Shown piece after piece: positions 45,974 to 56,685 of a DNA stretch of 64,000 nt. How positions within the stretch are numbered: position 1 is the first letter of the stretch; each line of letters starts with the position of its first letter. The position numbers were made by a program, and so were the translations under genes. The DNA lies in assembly GCA_018398585.1 (NCBI GenBank), contig JAGTTD010000013.1, positions 4,746,492 to 4,810,491 of the forward strand, given 5' to 3'. The DNA is from Simmondsia chinensis. Taxonomy: Eukaryota; Streptophyta; Magnoliopsida; Caryophyllales; Simmondsiaceae. Below the pieces are notes generated by a model. The model did not search any database. It was given only the letters and a program-made list of their open reading frames with translations, and was not told where the DNA came from.

Positions 45974-48900
45974 CCCCGGCGATTAATGCTTGAGTTATCA
46001 AAAAAAAAAAGGATTGTTTTATTTTCTTTGTACATTATTATTGCGGTTAGCAGCTGATTGCCCTGCAATTTTTAAGGGGAAAAAGATGCGTGCCAATTCT
46101 TGAATTTTGTACCTGGTTTTTAATTTTTGTTGCTGGAAAATATTGAGCAGATGCCTAGTTCTAGACATATTTGTCAGATGAAGTGATATGATTGAGAATG
46201 AAGACATTGAGTCGATCGATTACCCAATTGTTTTACTTGCAAAATTTATTCAAATACGTTTGCTACAAGCATATATTTAGCTCATCTCCTCACCAAGAGG
46301 GCTTTTTGAGTGCTGCTTTATATTGATGCTACTCGTATGATCATCTAATGAATTTGACTACAAGTATAGAGAACCCAATTGTTGTACTTGCAAAATTTAT
46401 TCAAATGTGTTTGCTACAAGTATATACATAGCTCATCTCCTCAAGAGGGCTTTTCCATTGCTGCTTCATTTGATGCTACTTGAGTGATCGTCTAATGAAT
46501 TTGACCTTGCCATCTACCTTCACTTGTGTGAAGGTTTGTCCTTTAAACTTGTCTTCATAGACACTTCAATCATTGCAAAATTCTACGTTCTCTTTTTCTT
46601 GATGTGTTTCTCCCTCCAAGTCTATACTTCATGAAGAAAGATGGGTTATGTGTTGTAGAGAGTTGACATGACGTAATTTCTGATCTTATCACGCAGAGCT
46701 TGCAGTAGAGACATCTTGTTAAATTGTTAAACTATTGCTACAAATCCGTTTCTCCCTGTTTAAATGGCATGCTTTTCATTTTAGGATATCCCGAAATGTA
46801 TGATATTTTTGTTTGTTTATTTCTAAGCTCAATAGATGTGGATGATCTTGCATTCTTGTCGTCTATGTTCCTTAATTTGTTTTACAGTGCTCATAAATTT
46901 GCGAGGTCAACCGTGTGAAATCTGAAGGGAAAGAGAAGCATTAAACTTGAACACCACTCTATTATTGATATTGCCCCTGAAATATGCATTGCTGACTTTG
47001 ACATCCCCAGTCGCGATATCTCTATTATGTTTGCTTCTTATATTGTGGCTTGTTATCCATGAATCATGATACATCTTAAAGATTATGGTGACTGTTTCTG
47101 AAACACACTTTTTTGTTATGCATTTGATATTTGGCACAGATTGATGACTTAGAAAGGCCTCTTGTATGGGAAGATTCTAACCAACTTCAAAGCCTAAAGG
47201 ATGTAGTTGTCAAAAATCATGCTCAAGAAGGGTCCTACTTTCAAACCGAAGGGCATTTTAACTCAGCTGGAGCACATAGTGTTGCTTACAATCAGAGGCC
47301 ATCTTTTCCAGCATCTAACTTGACCCAAGGCATGCTACATTCTTATGTCAAATTTATTATGAAGTTTACTTCTTCTCGCTTGCACCGACTCCTATTAGAA
47401 CTCCGAAGTTAAGCGTGCTTGGGCGAGAGTAGTACCAAGATGGGTGACCTCTTAGGAAGTCCTCGTGTTGCACCCCTCAAGTTGGGAGTCCTCGGAAATA
47501 GCCTCATCAGGGGTGCACCCTGAAGGGGGAAGACTGCGTACATCTACCCACCCCCCCGACCCTGCTTAGGCGAGAGCCCTTGGGGCACTAGAAATGTTGC
47601 TTTACTTCTTCTCGCTTGCAAAAGAAATGTCAAGGGGTGCGACTGGTCCCTGAACTCAACAAGAGTCTGAAGTGCTTGCTGGTTATACATGTTGATATCA
47701 TTCTGGGGGTGTGGATGGAACCGCTGGTGCAAGAGTTTTATTGTATTTGGTGGTAGAAGCTTCTCACAGATTTTGCATGGTTGTGCTTAAGACTTTCTAC
47801 TTCGGCAAAATGATGCTTTAACCTTTCTTATTTTCTGCAGGTAGCTTGGTTCTTGAGATAGATGATCCATCTGAAGATGATTTGCTTGGCCAAACATTAA
47901 AACATCCTTTGGCTGTAAGCCATTTTATTGAAGAGCAGAAGCAAAGTATAAAGGAAAACCTGAATCATGAATTGCTAGTTAGCTCAGCTGATGTTAGTGT
48001 TCCAGAATGTTTATCTAGAGAGATTGCCAGGCAAGGTACTTCCTTCTAAAGTTACATTATGGGGGAGAAAATATCTCTTTATGTTTTAGTTTAACCAAAG
48101 ATGCAGGCCATAATATCTCTCGGTTAGATGTACAGGAAGTAGCCTCAATCTAGAGGTCATCACTGGTCCTTCACGTGGAATTCGATACTCGGCTAGGTCT
48201 AGCTATACTTCTAAGCCTCCGCTGACTCTTGGAAGGGTTCCTCCAAGCGATTTAGTGCTGAAGGATTCAGAGATTTCTGGGAAGCATGCCTTGATAAACT
48301 GGAATTTGGATGTAATTTTCTTAGCAAGTGTCTTGTTCGATCCTGTATACCTATTTATGATTTTCTGAACATTTAGGCCTTTTCCTTTGCATTTCCTCAT
48401 TTCAGAAGTTGAAATGGGAACTCATAGACATGGGAAGCCTTAATGGAACTCTTCTGAATTCTCGGGCAGTACATCATCCGGATACTAGAAGAAGACATTG
48501 GGGTGACCCAGTGGAGCTTGCTGATGGGGACATAATAACTCTTGGCAGAACTTCCCAAATACATGTCAGTTACTACTCCATTTCGTGTCTTTTGGTAATG
48601 TTCTCTGTGGATATAGCTGAACTTCAAAGATACCTGTCTTACTCGGATTCAACAACTGTGATCTATACAGATAATATGCAATTCTAGTTTCAGATTGCTT
48701 TAGCTTGCACTGGATATGCGTAACATTCCATTTTCACCATCAACAAGATTTGTTTGTTTATGATGCACAAAGCAATAGATTTGAGCCACTATTCAAGTTC
48801 TTGACATGATTTTTTCCAGTACAGGTTGAGATTGCATCTCTGACTGAGTCTGAGATCCCCTTTGGAGTTGGGATTGCATCAGATCCTATGGCTTTGCGAC

Positions 48901-51900
48901 ATGGAGGAAAAAAGCTTCCCATGGAAGATGTCTGCTATTACCAATGGCCTCTTCCTGGGGCAGATCAGGTTTATGATAATCAGATATAGATCAACATCTT
49001 GTAGATGTTATGTGCTTTATTGATATTATCTGAATATGCTATTTGCAGTTTGGAATTTTTGGTATTTGTGATGGACATGGCGGAGCAAATGCAGCGGACT
49101 CTGCTAGCAAGTTAATGTCTTTCTTTTTCTATTAAATTTCAGTGTGTTATCTTGCAACTGTAGGTGGATTTCTCCTAAATTTACAAGATTCTTCAATATT
49201 TCTCTGAATTGTACGAATGACTAATCTACTCCCTGAGCTATAGACGTGACATTTAACAAGTTCCCATTTAATCTTTACATGTGTTTTGGCCCTTGCAGAC
49301 ACAGCCTGTCTTTAGGGTAGTACCCTGAAGGGATAAGGTTGCGTGCATCCCCCCCACCCCCTCTTTTTGGACCTTGTTTAGGTAGGAGCCCTTGGGGCAC
49401 TGGGTTTGTTGTCTGTGTTTTTGCCCTTATTCAAGTGCCCAATGGGGCTATTTTATATATGAGATGGCATCTTGCCATTCTGGACATTGGCAGGGGGGGG
49501 GGGGAGGGGATATTGTGGCTGAATGGTGTATTAGTTTCATCACAAACTGCACCTCATGTTTTCTGCACTTGTTACAGTTACTTGGACCTGTGTCATAGTG
49601 TCTTTTGCTTTAGGATTAAGTTCTGATTGCATGGATAGTGGGTTAGTATTTTTAATCGAGATGATATTTCCAATTGCGTGGTGTTTGCATGATATTGTGT
49701 TTGTAGATGAGTATAGAGAAGATCTTAATGCAGAGTTGGAATTCTGGACGAACGCTAAGTCTAAAAGTCTTTGCGTGGAATGCTGTGAAGTTTCATTGTT
49801 TCCTTTACATCTTTGTGGTGGAGATTAATGGTTCCATTTTTCTAGGTGGCGTTGGAGCAACTGGCCTTCCAACAAGAGATTAAAAAGGAAATGGGAATCA
49901 ACTGGTTAAATAATCCAAGGCTTGTTATATGAGCAATATTATTTTGTGGGCTTCATGTAATATTGTGGAAGATGCTTTCAGTTACTCGGGGTCATTTGCA
50001 TTCAACAACATACATGAGCCAAGTTTTATAATAGGCTGTATTTAGATATTCTCTGTTGGTAGATCTCAGTTATCTAATTATGACCTGGTAATTTTTTTCA
50101 TCAGAATTCTTCCTGAGATGGTTGCAACTATCTTGTCGAATTCAATGAGGAGGGAGAAGGTCTTATCTGCAAGAGATGCTTCAGATGTCCTGAGAGAGGC
50201 ATTTTCTCAAACAGAAGCATCCATGAATCACTGTTATGAGGTTCTCTTTCTTTAATGGTTTTCTTGGATGCTAATTTAGCATTCGTATGAGTGTATTTTT
50301 TTTCTTTTTCTTTTTGGTTTTTTGCATATGTTTCTCTTCTCTAGGAACCTATTTTAATATTTGTGAACTTCTAGGAAGGGTATGTCTTTGTCATTCATCA
50401 AAGAAGTTACTGTGTCACCTTTGAAATTCATTGTAATTTTATTTTCGAGCATCTAATAATATTGAAGCATCTGGTAAAATCCAAAATTTTGTTGCAGAAT
50501 TGGACTTGATTATGTGACTACAATCACAAGGGGATTGAAATGAATCAATTTTTATCATGCTTCTCTTTAGGTAGGCTTCTAAAATTAGATTAAAGGAAAC
50601 TGGAGCTTGTGATTGTTGCACTGCTGCATTTGATTTGGAGTACACTGGTTCTCCGTTGCTATATCATCTTATTGTTCTCTTCCTTTTATCCCATTATGTT
50701 TTCTATTTGCTTGCTGTGTTCTGAGATCTTGTCAATCGGAAAGCACGATTCTTAAAATTAGTCCACTATGTCTTTCAGATATCTGATGAAGGCTCAAATC
50801 TGTGATGCAAAACCATAGAAGTTTCATATAACGGGGATAAGTAGAGAATATATCAACATAACAACGGATACCCTCTGCCCCCAGAAAAATGTTCTCTTTT
50901 GTTTTTCCACATTGCCTTTTGCCGTGTTGCTGCTTTTAGTTGGGATAACTATAATTCCTTGCACTATGTTTCAGGGTTGTACAGCAACTGTGCTCCTGGT
51001 GTGGACCGACAGTGATAGAGGCTTCTTTGCACAATGTGCCAATGTCGGAGACTCAGCCTGTGTTATGAAGTATGTGCCCATGCAATATCTACGTTATTAT
51101 TTTTCTTTCAAATAAAGGTAAGGAAAGACCTTAAGAGCTCGTTCTACGAAGGAAGCAATCTAAGAATTTTACATTGAGGAGATCATGAGGTTTGAAACCG
51201 GGCTCACTCCTGTGTGGGACTCGGGTAGTTTTCTCTACACCACCCCCCTAGAATCTCATATCTACAATATATGGTTAACTTGGTTGTGTTCTTTGAAAAT
51301 ATGGCAATACACGACTGCTGATTAGGTTGTCGTATTACTTATTTTCTGCCCAACATTATATATAAATCTCAGTGTATAACAGTAAAGCATTAGCCCTTGC
51401 GTTCAAGGCTACTTCAAGGGCACTGAGTTTCATGTGGAGATGTCAAATGGCCAAATGGTAAATTGCATTGAATAAACTTCAGATAGAATCAGCACTAGCA
51501 GTATAGATCACGAGGCTACGGGCAGCAGGTATCTTCTGTTACTCCTGAAGCCTGTGTGTCAATTGCCATCTATGGTGGAAATCAAATAGTCTTGAGTTTC
51601 CACGAAATGACCATAATACTTATTTTAGCAAACAATGCGAGTTTATTCTAGTGTCAAGTCTGCTACATGGATGCTGAAATTTGGGCAACATCTTCTGTAA
51701 AGTTCTACTAATCAACCTCGTTTAAGTTCCCTTCCGTTTCTCTGTAGGCCTGCCCATTCCTCTTTCCATTGAAGTGATAATGAAGGGAAAAGAAGGAAAA
51801 AAGATTGTTTGCTTGTCTTGTATAGATGTCTGTATATATAGACATTCGGAAGTTTCTACTTTACTAATTTAGTACATTGCAAATTTATATGTAAGTAGAA

Positions 51901-53263
51901 CTTGGTGTACCTACTGTCTGAGATGATAGGCTAGTGTTGCTTTTGTTGTGTTACAGCTGTGGCGAATGTCGAGTCCTTTGTTGAGTTTTTTTCTTCTGTG
52001 TGATTATTGGGCATTCTGTGTTAAACTTGTAATTTACAGGTCATACGTTCATCCTTTACTCTTTTTGCAGCATTGATGGAAAACAGATTAAAATGACAGA
52101 TGATCATAGAATAACTAGCTATTCAGAGCGACAACGGATAAAAGAAACTGGAGACCCATTAAAAGATGGCGATACCCGACTATGTGGTAAATGCAAATAT
52201 TTCTCTGTCCATACACCATTTTGGTTGAGTAAAACTCAGCAGCTCACTTTAGTCTGTGTTCAGGACTAAATCTTGCTAGGATGCTTGGTGACGAGTTCCT
52301 CAAGGAGCAGGATGCAAGATTTAGTTCCCAGCCTTACGTAAGTCAAGTTGTCCATATAGATCAAGCTAGTGAAGCGTTTGTGTTGCTCGCAAGGTGATTT
52401 TTTCTTTCCTTTTTTTCCCAAAAGATATTGTTTTTCATTGCCGTCGGGCATTTTCAATCCTGTTATACTACTGGTGCTAGCATGTTAAAATTGCATTCTT
52501 CTATTTTGAGGAAACTTCATGCATAATGCTCTATTTGGATTAATGTAAATATATTTGTTTTTTAAAAAATGTTTCCCTTTCTAGTCAAATAAAATAGTTT
52601 AATTCTATAAATTTGTATGAAGTCCATGCTTAGTCGAGTTGAGGTTAAAGTGAAACACATGACGTGAGATTGCGACAAAAAATGTTCCCTCCACCCCAGT
52701 CTAGGAAAATGGTTTCCCCTCTATTTGAAGAAAGTCAATCCTTCTAGTTTTTGTGGTTGTTCCTATGAAGCAATGCAAATAAAAAATAGAATTGAGAGGG
52801 AACTTCAAAACAACAAAGCTTATTTTTTCTCATATGTTTTCTGTACAATTCATATTGATACTTTAAAGCGTGTACATAAACTGTATCTACACGATCCAAA
52901 TGCCACATTTCTCGACTTCAATGGAACTTATTATGCTCTGGCATGACAGTGATGGCCTATGGGATGTCGTCAGCACGAAAAAGGCAATCCAATTTGTCCT
53001 TCAGGTAATCTCTTTACTTGCACACATACCCAGTTTTTTGGCATCAAAATACATAGAAAACCATGAAAAGATCGTGACTTTGGTATCTGGGTTGGGCACA
53101 GGCAAAAGCAAAATATTCTAAAGATGGGAAGGATTCAGCAGAGAAGATAGCAAATTTGTTGTTGAATGAGGCTAGAACACTGCGTACGAAGGATAACACT
53201 TCCATAGTGTACTTAGATTTTGACCACCCTGCTTTAAGAACCTCTTGTAAGTATGATTCTTGA
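42756..53263 (+). CDS. KAPP: Kinase-associated protein phosphatase (KAPP), 13 exons
   Basis: Exons: 42756-42893, 47140-47329, 47841-48035, 48136-48311, 48406-48564, 48825-48968, 49049-49110, 50105-50240, 50975-51069, 52071-52186, 52264-52393, 52950-53004, 53102-53263. They join in frame (1758 nt, 585 residues; Arabidopsis KAPP is similar). Exon 1 encodes a hydrophobic anchor (IGSILGLIFLIMLLAITLSL) then CKPWRFFSR. Exons 4-5 encode the FHA domain (LGRVPPSDLVLKD, SGKHALINW, GSLNGTLLNS) that binds phosphorylated receptor kinases. Exons 6-13 encode a PP2C catalytic domain (KLPMEDV, CDGHGG, GDSACV, SDGLWDVV, TKDNTSIVYLDF), so the metal-binding acidic residues are present. KAPP down-regulates receptor-like kinases such as CLAVATA1 (family knowledge). 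In-frame ATGs at 42750 and 42762 are near-equal starts and 42675 adds 27 residues. Intron 2 has a GC donor. Confidence 0.93.
43181..44672 (+). mobile_element. Tandem TRIM array (six LTR copies) in KAPP intron 1
   Basis: LTRs of ~70-80 bp with a GTATAAAA start and a TTGGGATAGTT..CTTGA(C/T)A end. They lie at 43181-43258, 43400-43471, 43613-43685, 43841-43860 (stub), 43885-43956 and 44603-44672. The clearest primer-binding site is TGGTATCAGAGC at 43686-43697; the others are decayed (GCAAAGCC, TTGTATCGAAGCC). The internal units share GATCAAGAGGTTA(T/C)GGGTTCGAAT and TTTCAAGCATAAGGTAT. The last internal unit is split by the hAT-type MITE 43992-44498. No coding capacity. Confidence 0.85.
43992..44498. 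mobile_element. hAT-type MITE built of GAGCC/GGCTC words
   Basis: The ends TAGGGTTGTATTTGAGCCGA and, inverted, TAGGGGTGTAAATGAGCCGA match at all but three positions. The flanking 8-mers TTCATGGC (43984-43991) and TTCATGAC (44499-44506) are a TSD with one change. The 507-bp body is almost wholly GAGCC, GGCTC and AAGCTC words and is strongly self-complementary. The open frame within it (43970-44200) is a by-product of the words. Confidence 0.88.
45395..45650. mobile_element. MITE relative of 6095-6392, in KAPP intron 1
   Basis: Shares GAAGTTCTATTTCCCATCTT-like and TTGACAACCAAACATATA-like blocks with the element at 6095-6392. Its ends (GTTTGTTCATCAGGAAGTAA; inverse GTTTGAACTTCCAAGTAACA) are imperfect inverted repeats. 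Limits approximate. Confidence 0.5.
45942..45972. repeat. Poly-C run (~31 bp) in KAPP intron 1
   Basis: Nearly uninterrupted C run after CCCCCCTT. Its length is prone to sequencing and assembly error. Confidence 0.85.
46222..46505. repeat. Tandem duplication (~151 and ~133 bp) in KAPP intron 1
   Basis: Both copies start ACCCAATTGTTxTACTTGCA (46222, 46373) and share TTATTCAAAT, TAGCTCATCTCCTCA, AGAGGGCTTTT and TCTAATGAATTTGAC. They differ by small indels and substitutions. Confidence 0.8.
47385..47600 (+). mobile_element. 5S rRNA-headed SINE in KAPP intron 2, perfect 20-bp TSD
   Basis: The 216-bp body is bounded by the identical 20-mer TTTACTTCTTCTCGCTTGCA at 47365-47384 and 47601-47620. The head (47385-47478) begins at about 5S nucleotide 27 and keeps CTCCGAAGTTAAGCGTGCTT, GGGCGAGAGTAGTACC, GATGGGTGACCTC and AAGTCCTCGTGTTGCACCCC up to the 5S 3' end. 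The tail then has CAAGTTGGGAGTCCTCGG, ACCCTGAAGGGGGAAG, GCGTACATC, CCTGCTTAGGCGAGAGCCC and GGGGCACTAG. Inserted sense to the host gene, 35 bp after the exon-2 end. Confidence 0.93.
49295..49414 (+). mobile_element. Head-less SINE/LINE tail copy in KAPP intron 7
   Basis: 120 bp from GCAGACACAGCC to GGGTTTGTTGTCT, with flanking near-identical 14-mers GTGTTTTGGCCCTT (49281-49294) and GTGTTTTTGCCCTT (49415-49428). Carries ACCCTGAAGGGATAAGG, GTAGGAGCCC and GGGGCACTGGG. Confidence 0.8.
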
Positions 53264-54384
53264 TATACAACACGAAGATTCCTTTGCATTTTTTGTATTT
53301 AGATGGAACGAGTTCAATGTGAATGCTCTGTGTCAGCGGGGCAGTACATGCTGTTCTAGAGTGATGCAGGAGATAGAATTGTGGTTAATTGTTGATCAAA
53401 CTCAAAAACTAAAACTCTAAAAGTACTATAATTGTAAGTACGTTCTTGATGGAAAAATAAATCAAATTCTGCTCTTAATTGATTTCTATGTGGATAGTTG
53501 ATCAACAATCAACCACAGTTCTATCTCTTGCATCATGAGCAATGTTTCTGAAGCTTGAGGGTCCAAAATTGTCGGTCGGTGCCATGTTTATCAAGAGAAA
53601 CAGAAAATTTTCATTAAAATATATTTTCTGCTCTCTACTGTCGAGGAAAAAGGCCTCTGGGGTTCGGAACTTAGCATTGCTACTGCTGCTGGCTCTGTTT
53701 GGTATTGCTGTAAAGTGTTGTAATTTAGTTGTTGTTGTGTTGTAACTATATTGTAAATTGCTGATGCAATCTTGATTCTCAAGCACTTTGTACATTGTAT
53801 TTTAAAGCTTTTTGTTCCCCCTTTGAGACACTTGACAAAATAGAAAGCGGAATGAAAGAATTCAGGAGATCCAATGTTACAGGCTAAGTAATATATCGTT
53901 TTAAAACTAATTGATAGTGGATGGCGTATGTATTTTGTTTAAGTAAGTTACATTCGTTTCTATGATTATACAGATGCATACTCTATACTGTATGATCTGT
54001 ATCCCGTGTTCATGCAGGTTGGCTTTGTACTGAAAAGATCAAGTTACAACCCTGATATGGAGTGCCTTTGACTAATTTTATTCGTATGTGCAAAAATGAG
54101 GCTCCATATGAAAATCATATAACATCAAACATATAGAAAGGTCTTCTCTTACTTCTATCATAAGTTTCTGTACTTTATCTATTGTGTTAATTTAGATTTT
54201 TTATTTATTGGGTTAATTTATTTTTTGTCCCATTTATATTCTGTTAATTTAGTCATAAAGTAAGATTAATGTTAAGTTGATGGAATTTTCCATAGAATGT
54301 GATTAAATTAAGTCAATGGATGTATTTATATTGAGTCACTTGTATCTAACATAATGGACCCTAAAAAATTGCATCCTTAACTTT

Positions 54385-54525
54385 AATTTCAATATGGGAC
54401 TAAATTGAATAATATAAATTATGCATGGTTGAATTTCAATATGGAACTAAATTGAATAATATAAATTATGCATGGTTGAATTTCAATATGGGACTAAATT
54501 GAATAATATAAATTATGCATGGTTG
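54385..54525. repeat. Three tandem copies of a 47-bp unit
   Basis: Unit starts AATTTCAATATGG(G/A)ACTAA and ends TATGCATGGTTG, at 54385, 54432 and 54479, with one difference between copies. Confidence 0.95.
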
Positions 54526-54568
54526 AATTAATAATTTGATGTAAGTAAAAATAAAAGGACTAGATTAA

Positions 54569-54571
<3 letters not shown>

Positions 54572-54623
<52 letters not shown>
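54572..54623. repeat. (TA)n microsatellite
   Basis: About 52 bp of uninterrupted TA. Confidence 0.95.
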
Positions 54624-54627
<4 letters not shown>

Positions 54628-55559
54628 GGAACCGTTGACATTAATAATCTAATGATTATTTTACGATCCTACACACTTTTAGAATACTTCATTTGAAAAT
54701 TTGCCGAACACTTGAAATAAATATCTTTTTATTAGAATTAAATTTATATTTGTTCTACAATACATTAAGGCATAAGGATTATTTTATTTTTTAATACTTT
54801 GACATTCGTGGAGACAATAAAAAGGCCTCTGATCTGTTTGGTTTTTTTTTTCATACCTTTGGTATAATTTTATATATATTAATAAATAGGAATTCTTTTC
54901 AACGAAACCTAATGTTGGAAACTTGAAAAAACCAAATTTTCTACCATAAAAACAATGTCATATTGAAGCCTGATGATTTATAGAAGACAATGAGTTGATT
55001 TATAGAGGATTTGGAGAAGATTACATGAGGCTTTTTCAATGGACCAAAACTGCTTTGGAAAGTGCTTCAAAATAGTCATTTCCTTCTCCTTTGGAAAACA
55101 AGAATAACCATGGCGTCAACCTTTAGTGTTAGGCTTCAATATGACATTTTTGTGATGGTCAATTCTGTCTTTTCAGGTTTCCGATAAGAGGGTACCTAAT
55201 TATAATACATATAAAACTGAAGATACTAAAAACATAATTGAAAAGATCAAAGACTATTATTTGCACAAACATCAAGATACTAAAGAATAAACCGTAACTA
55301 TAACTTCGTACGAGGGTGTGCTCCATCTAGAATCTTCTATGCTATACGGGTCAAGAGAAAGGAATAAGAATATTGACAATGGTTTCTCCCTTCTACACTT
55401 TTAAATTTATACATTTGATCATTTAAAAAACTTTCAATGACCTAGTACGGAAACCATTTCAAAAATTTTGTACTTCTATGGTGTATAGTACATCGATTTT
55501 TCAAATACCATTTTAAATTCCATACTACCTTTTTTCTGTACGACAACAAAAAAATTCAT

Positions 55560-55690
55560 TGCCCGGAAAGCTCTTTGGGGAATAAAATGTACGTAGCCTT
55601 ATCCTTATATAATGTTACTTTTAAACGATGATGTTTTCAAGTTAGGAGCCCTGAAAAACAGCCTCTCTTCAGCTAAGCAAATTGCGGTAG
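55560..55690. repeat. Two opposed fragments of the SINE/LINE tail
   Basis: ATGTACGTAGCCTTATCC (55588-) is the tail in minus orientation. CAAGTTAGGAGCCCTGAAAA with CAGCCTCTCTTCA (55640-55670) is the tail's upstream part in plus orientation. No TSD is visible. Confidence 0.4.
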
Positions 55691-56685
55691 GAGATTTAAG
55701 GATCTTTTTCTCCTTAAGGCATTATTTTAACTGTTAGACCAAAGCTTTGATTATGGTTATAATTTCTAATAAAATGTTCACTATTCAATTTAGAAAGAGA
55801 AAACAGTAGCTCTTTAATAGGCTAATTATGTGCCTTTCTCCGTATCTAAAGCACTTTAGAAAATTAGACCGCAAAACCTAATTTAAAATATCATTTAAAA
55901 AGCACATTATTGCATCCTTCTTTACTTTGTAAATAAGAAGTTGATTCAAATCATATAACACTTCGACCTTAAGACTTACGGAATAGTGAGTCTAGGATCC
56001 AAATCTTACCACATGCAAATAATTTCTTGGACCCCGCTGAGTCCATAAACCATGACTCGTCAAGTTGCAAGTGGGAAAATTTCCAAGTGGGCAATATGTG
56101 CAACCCGAGTATTAAACAAGGTATATTTAAGTTGATATGAACACTTCGATTGTTAAAAAAAGCCCAATATGGATGCTCTATTCAAATGATGCAATCCAAC
56201 CATGTTCAGCGCACCCAAATGATCCAACATTCATATGCGAATCGAGTTACTATAGAGCCATTATCGAACCAAAGCTAATATTAACTGTTAACGAGCTCTT
56301 AACAAGCTTGTTCACAAATGTCAACAAGTCAAGTGGCCCGTTATTGTTCAATAATCTCAGCTCCTTAGAGCCCCATTAATGAACGCAAACGAGCCATGAT
56401 CAAAATCAAATACAAAAAATTCATCAAATGTTCACATCCAAGGGGCCATCCGCAGAAACACTGTTTCTACCATAAATCACCAAAGAAAAGATGCAATGAG
56501 TTCAATATAAGTTAAGAAAGATACAACAAGAAACCTAATCAACCCTACCCGATAAGAAGTTGGGTTCCATAAAAGCTACTGCTACTACTCTTGCCCAGTT
56601 TGTCCAGAAACACCAAACAATAATCCCAAACAATGTCCTAACTAAAAGAGGACAACTTTGGAGTTCTAAATTTACTGCCAATGTT

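Larger units (their letters stand above)
53264..56680. other. KAPP-RanGAP intergenic region
   Basis: Contains the KAPP 3' UTR, tandem repeats and a TA microsatellite listed separately. 56100-56390 carries decayed GAGC/GCTC words (AACGAGCTC, AACAAGCTTGTTC, AACGAGCC) like old GAGCC MITEs. The RanGAP 3' UTR lies just left of 56686. No other gene is supported. Confidence 0.45.

Noticed and set aside
47385..47478. Functional 5S rRNA gene
   Set aside because: The 5' quarter is missing and the sequence is fused to a SINE tail between TSDs. The other two heads are diverged too. None is a complete 5S gene in a tandem array.
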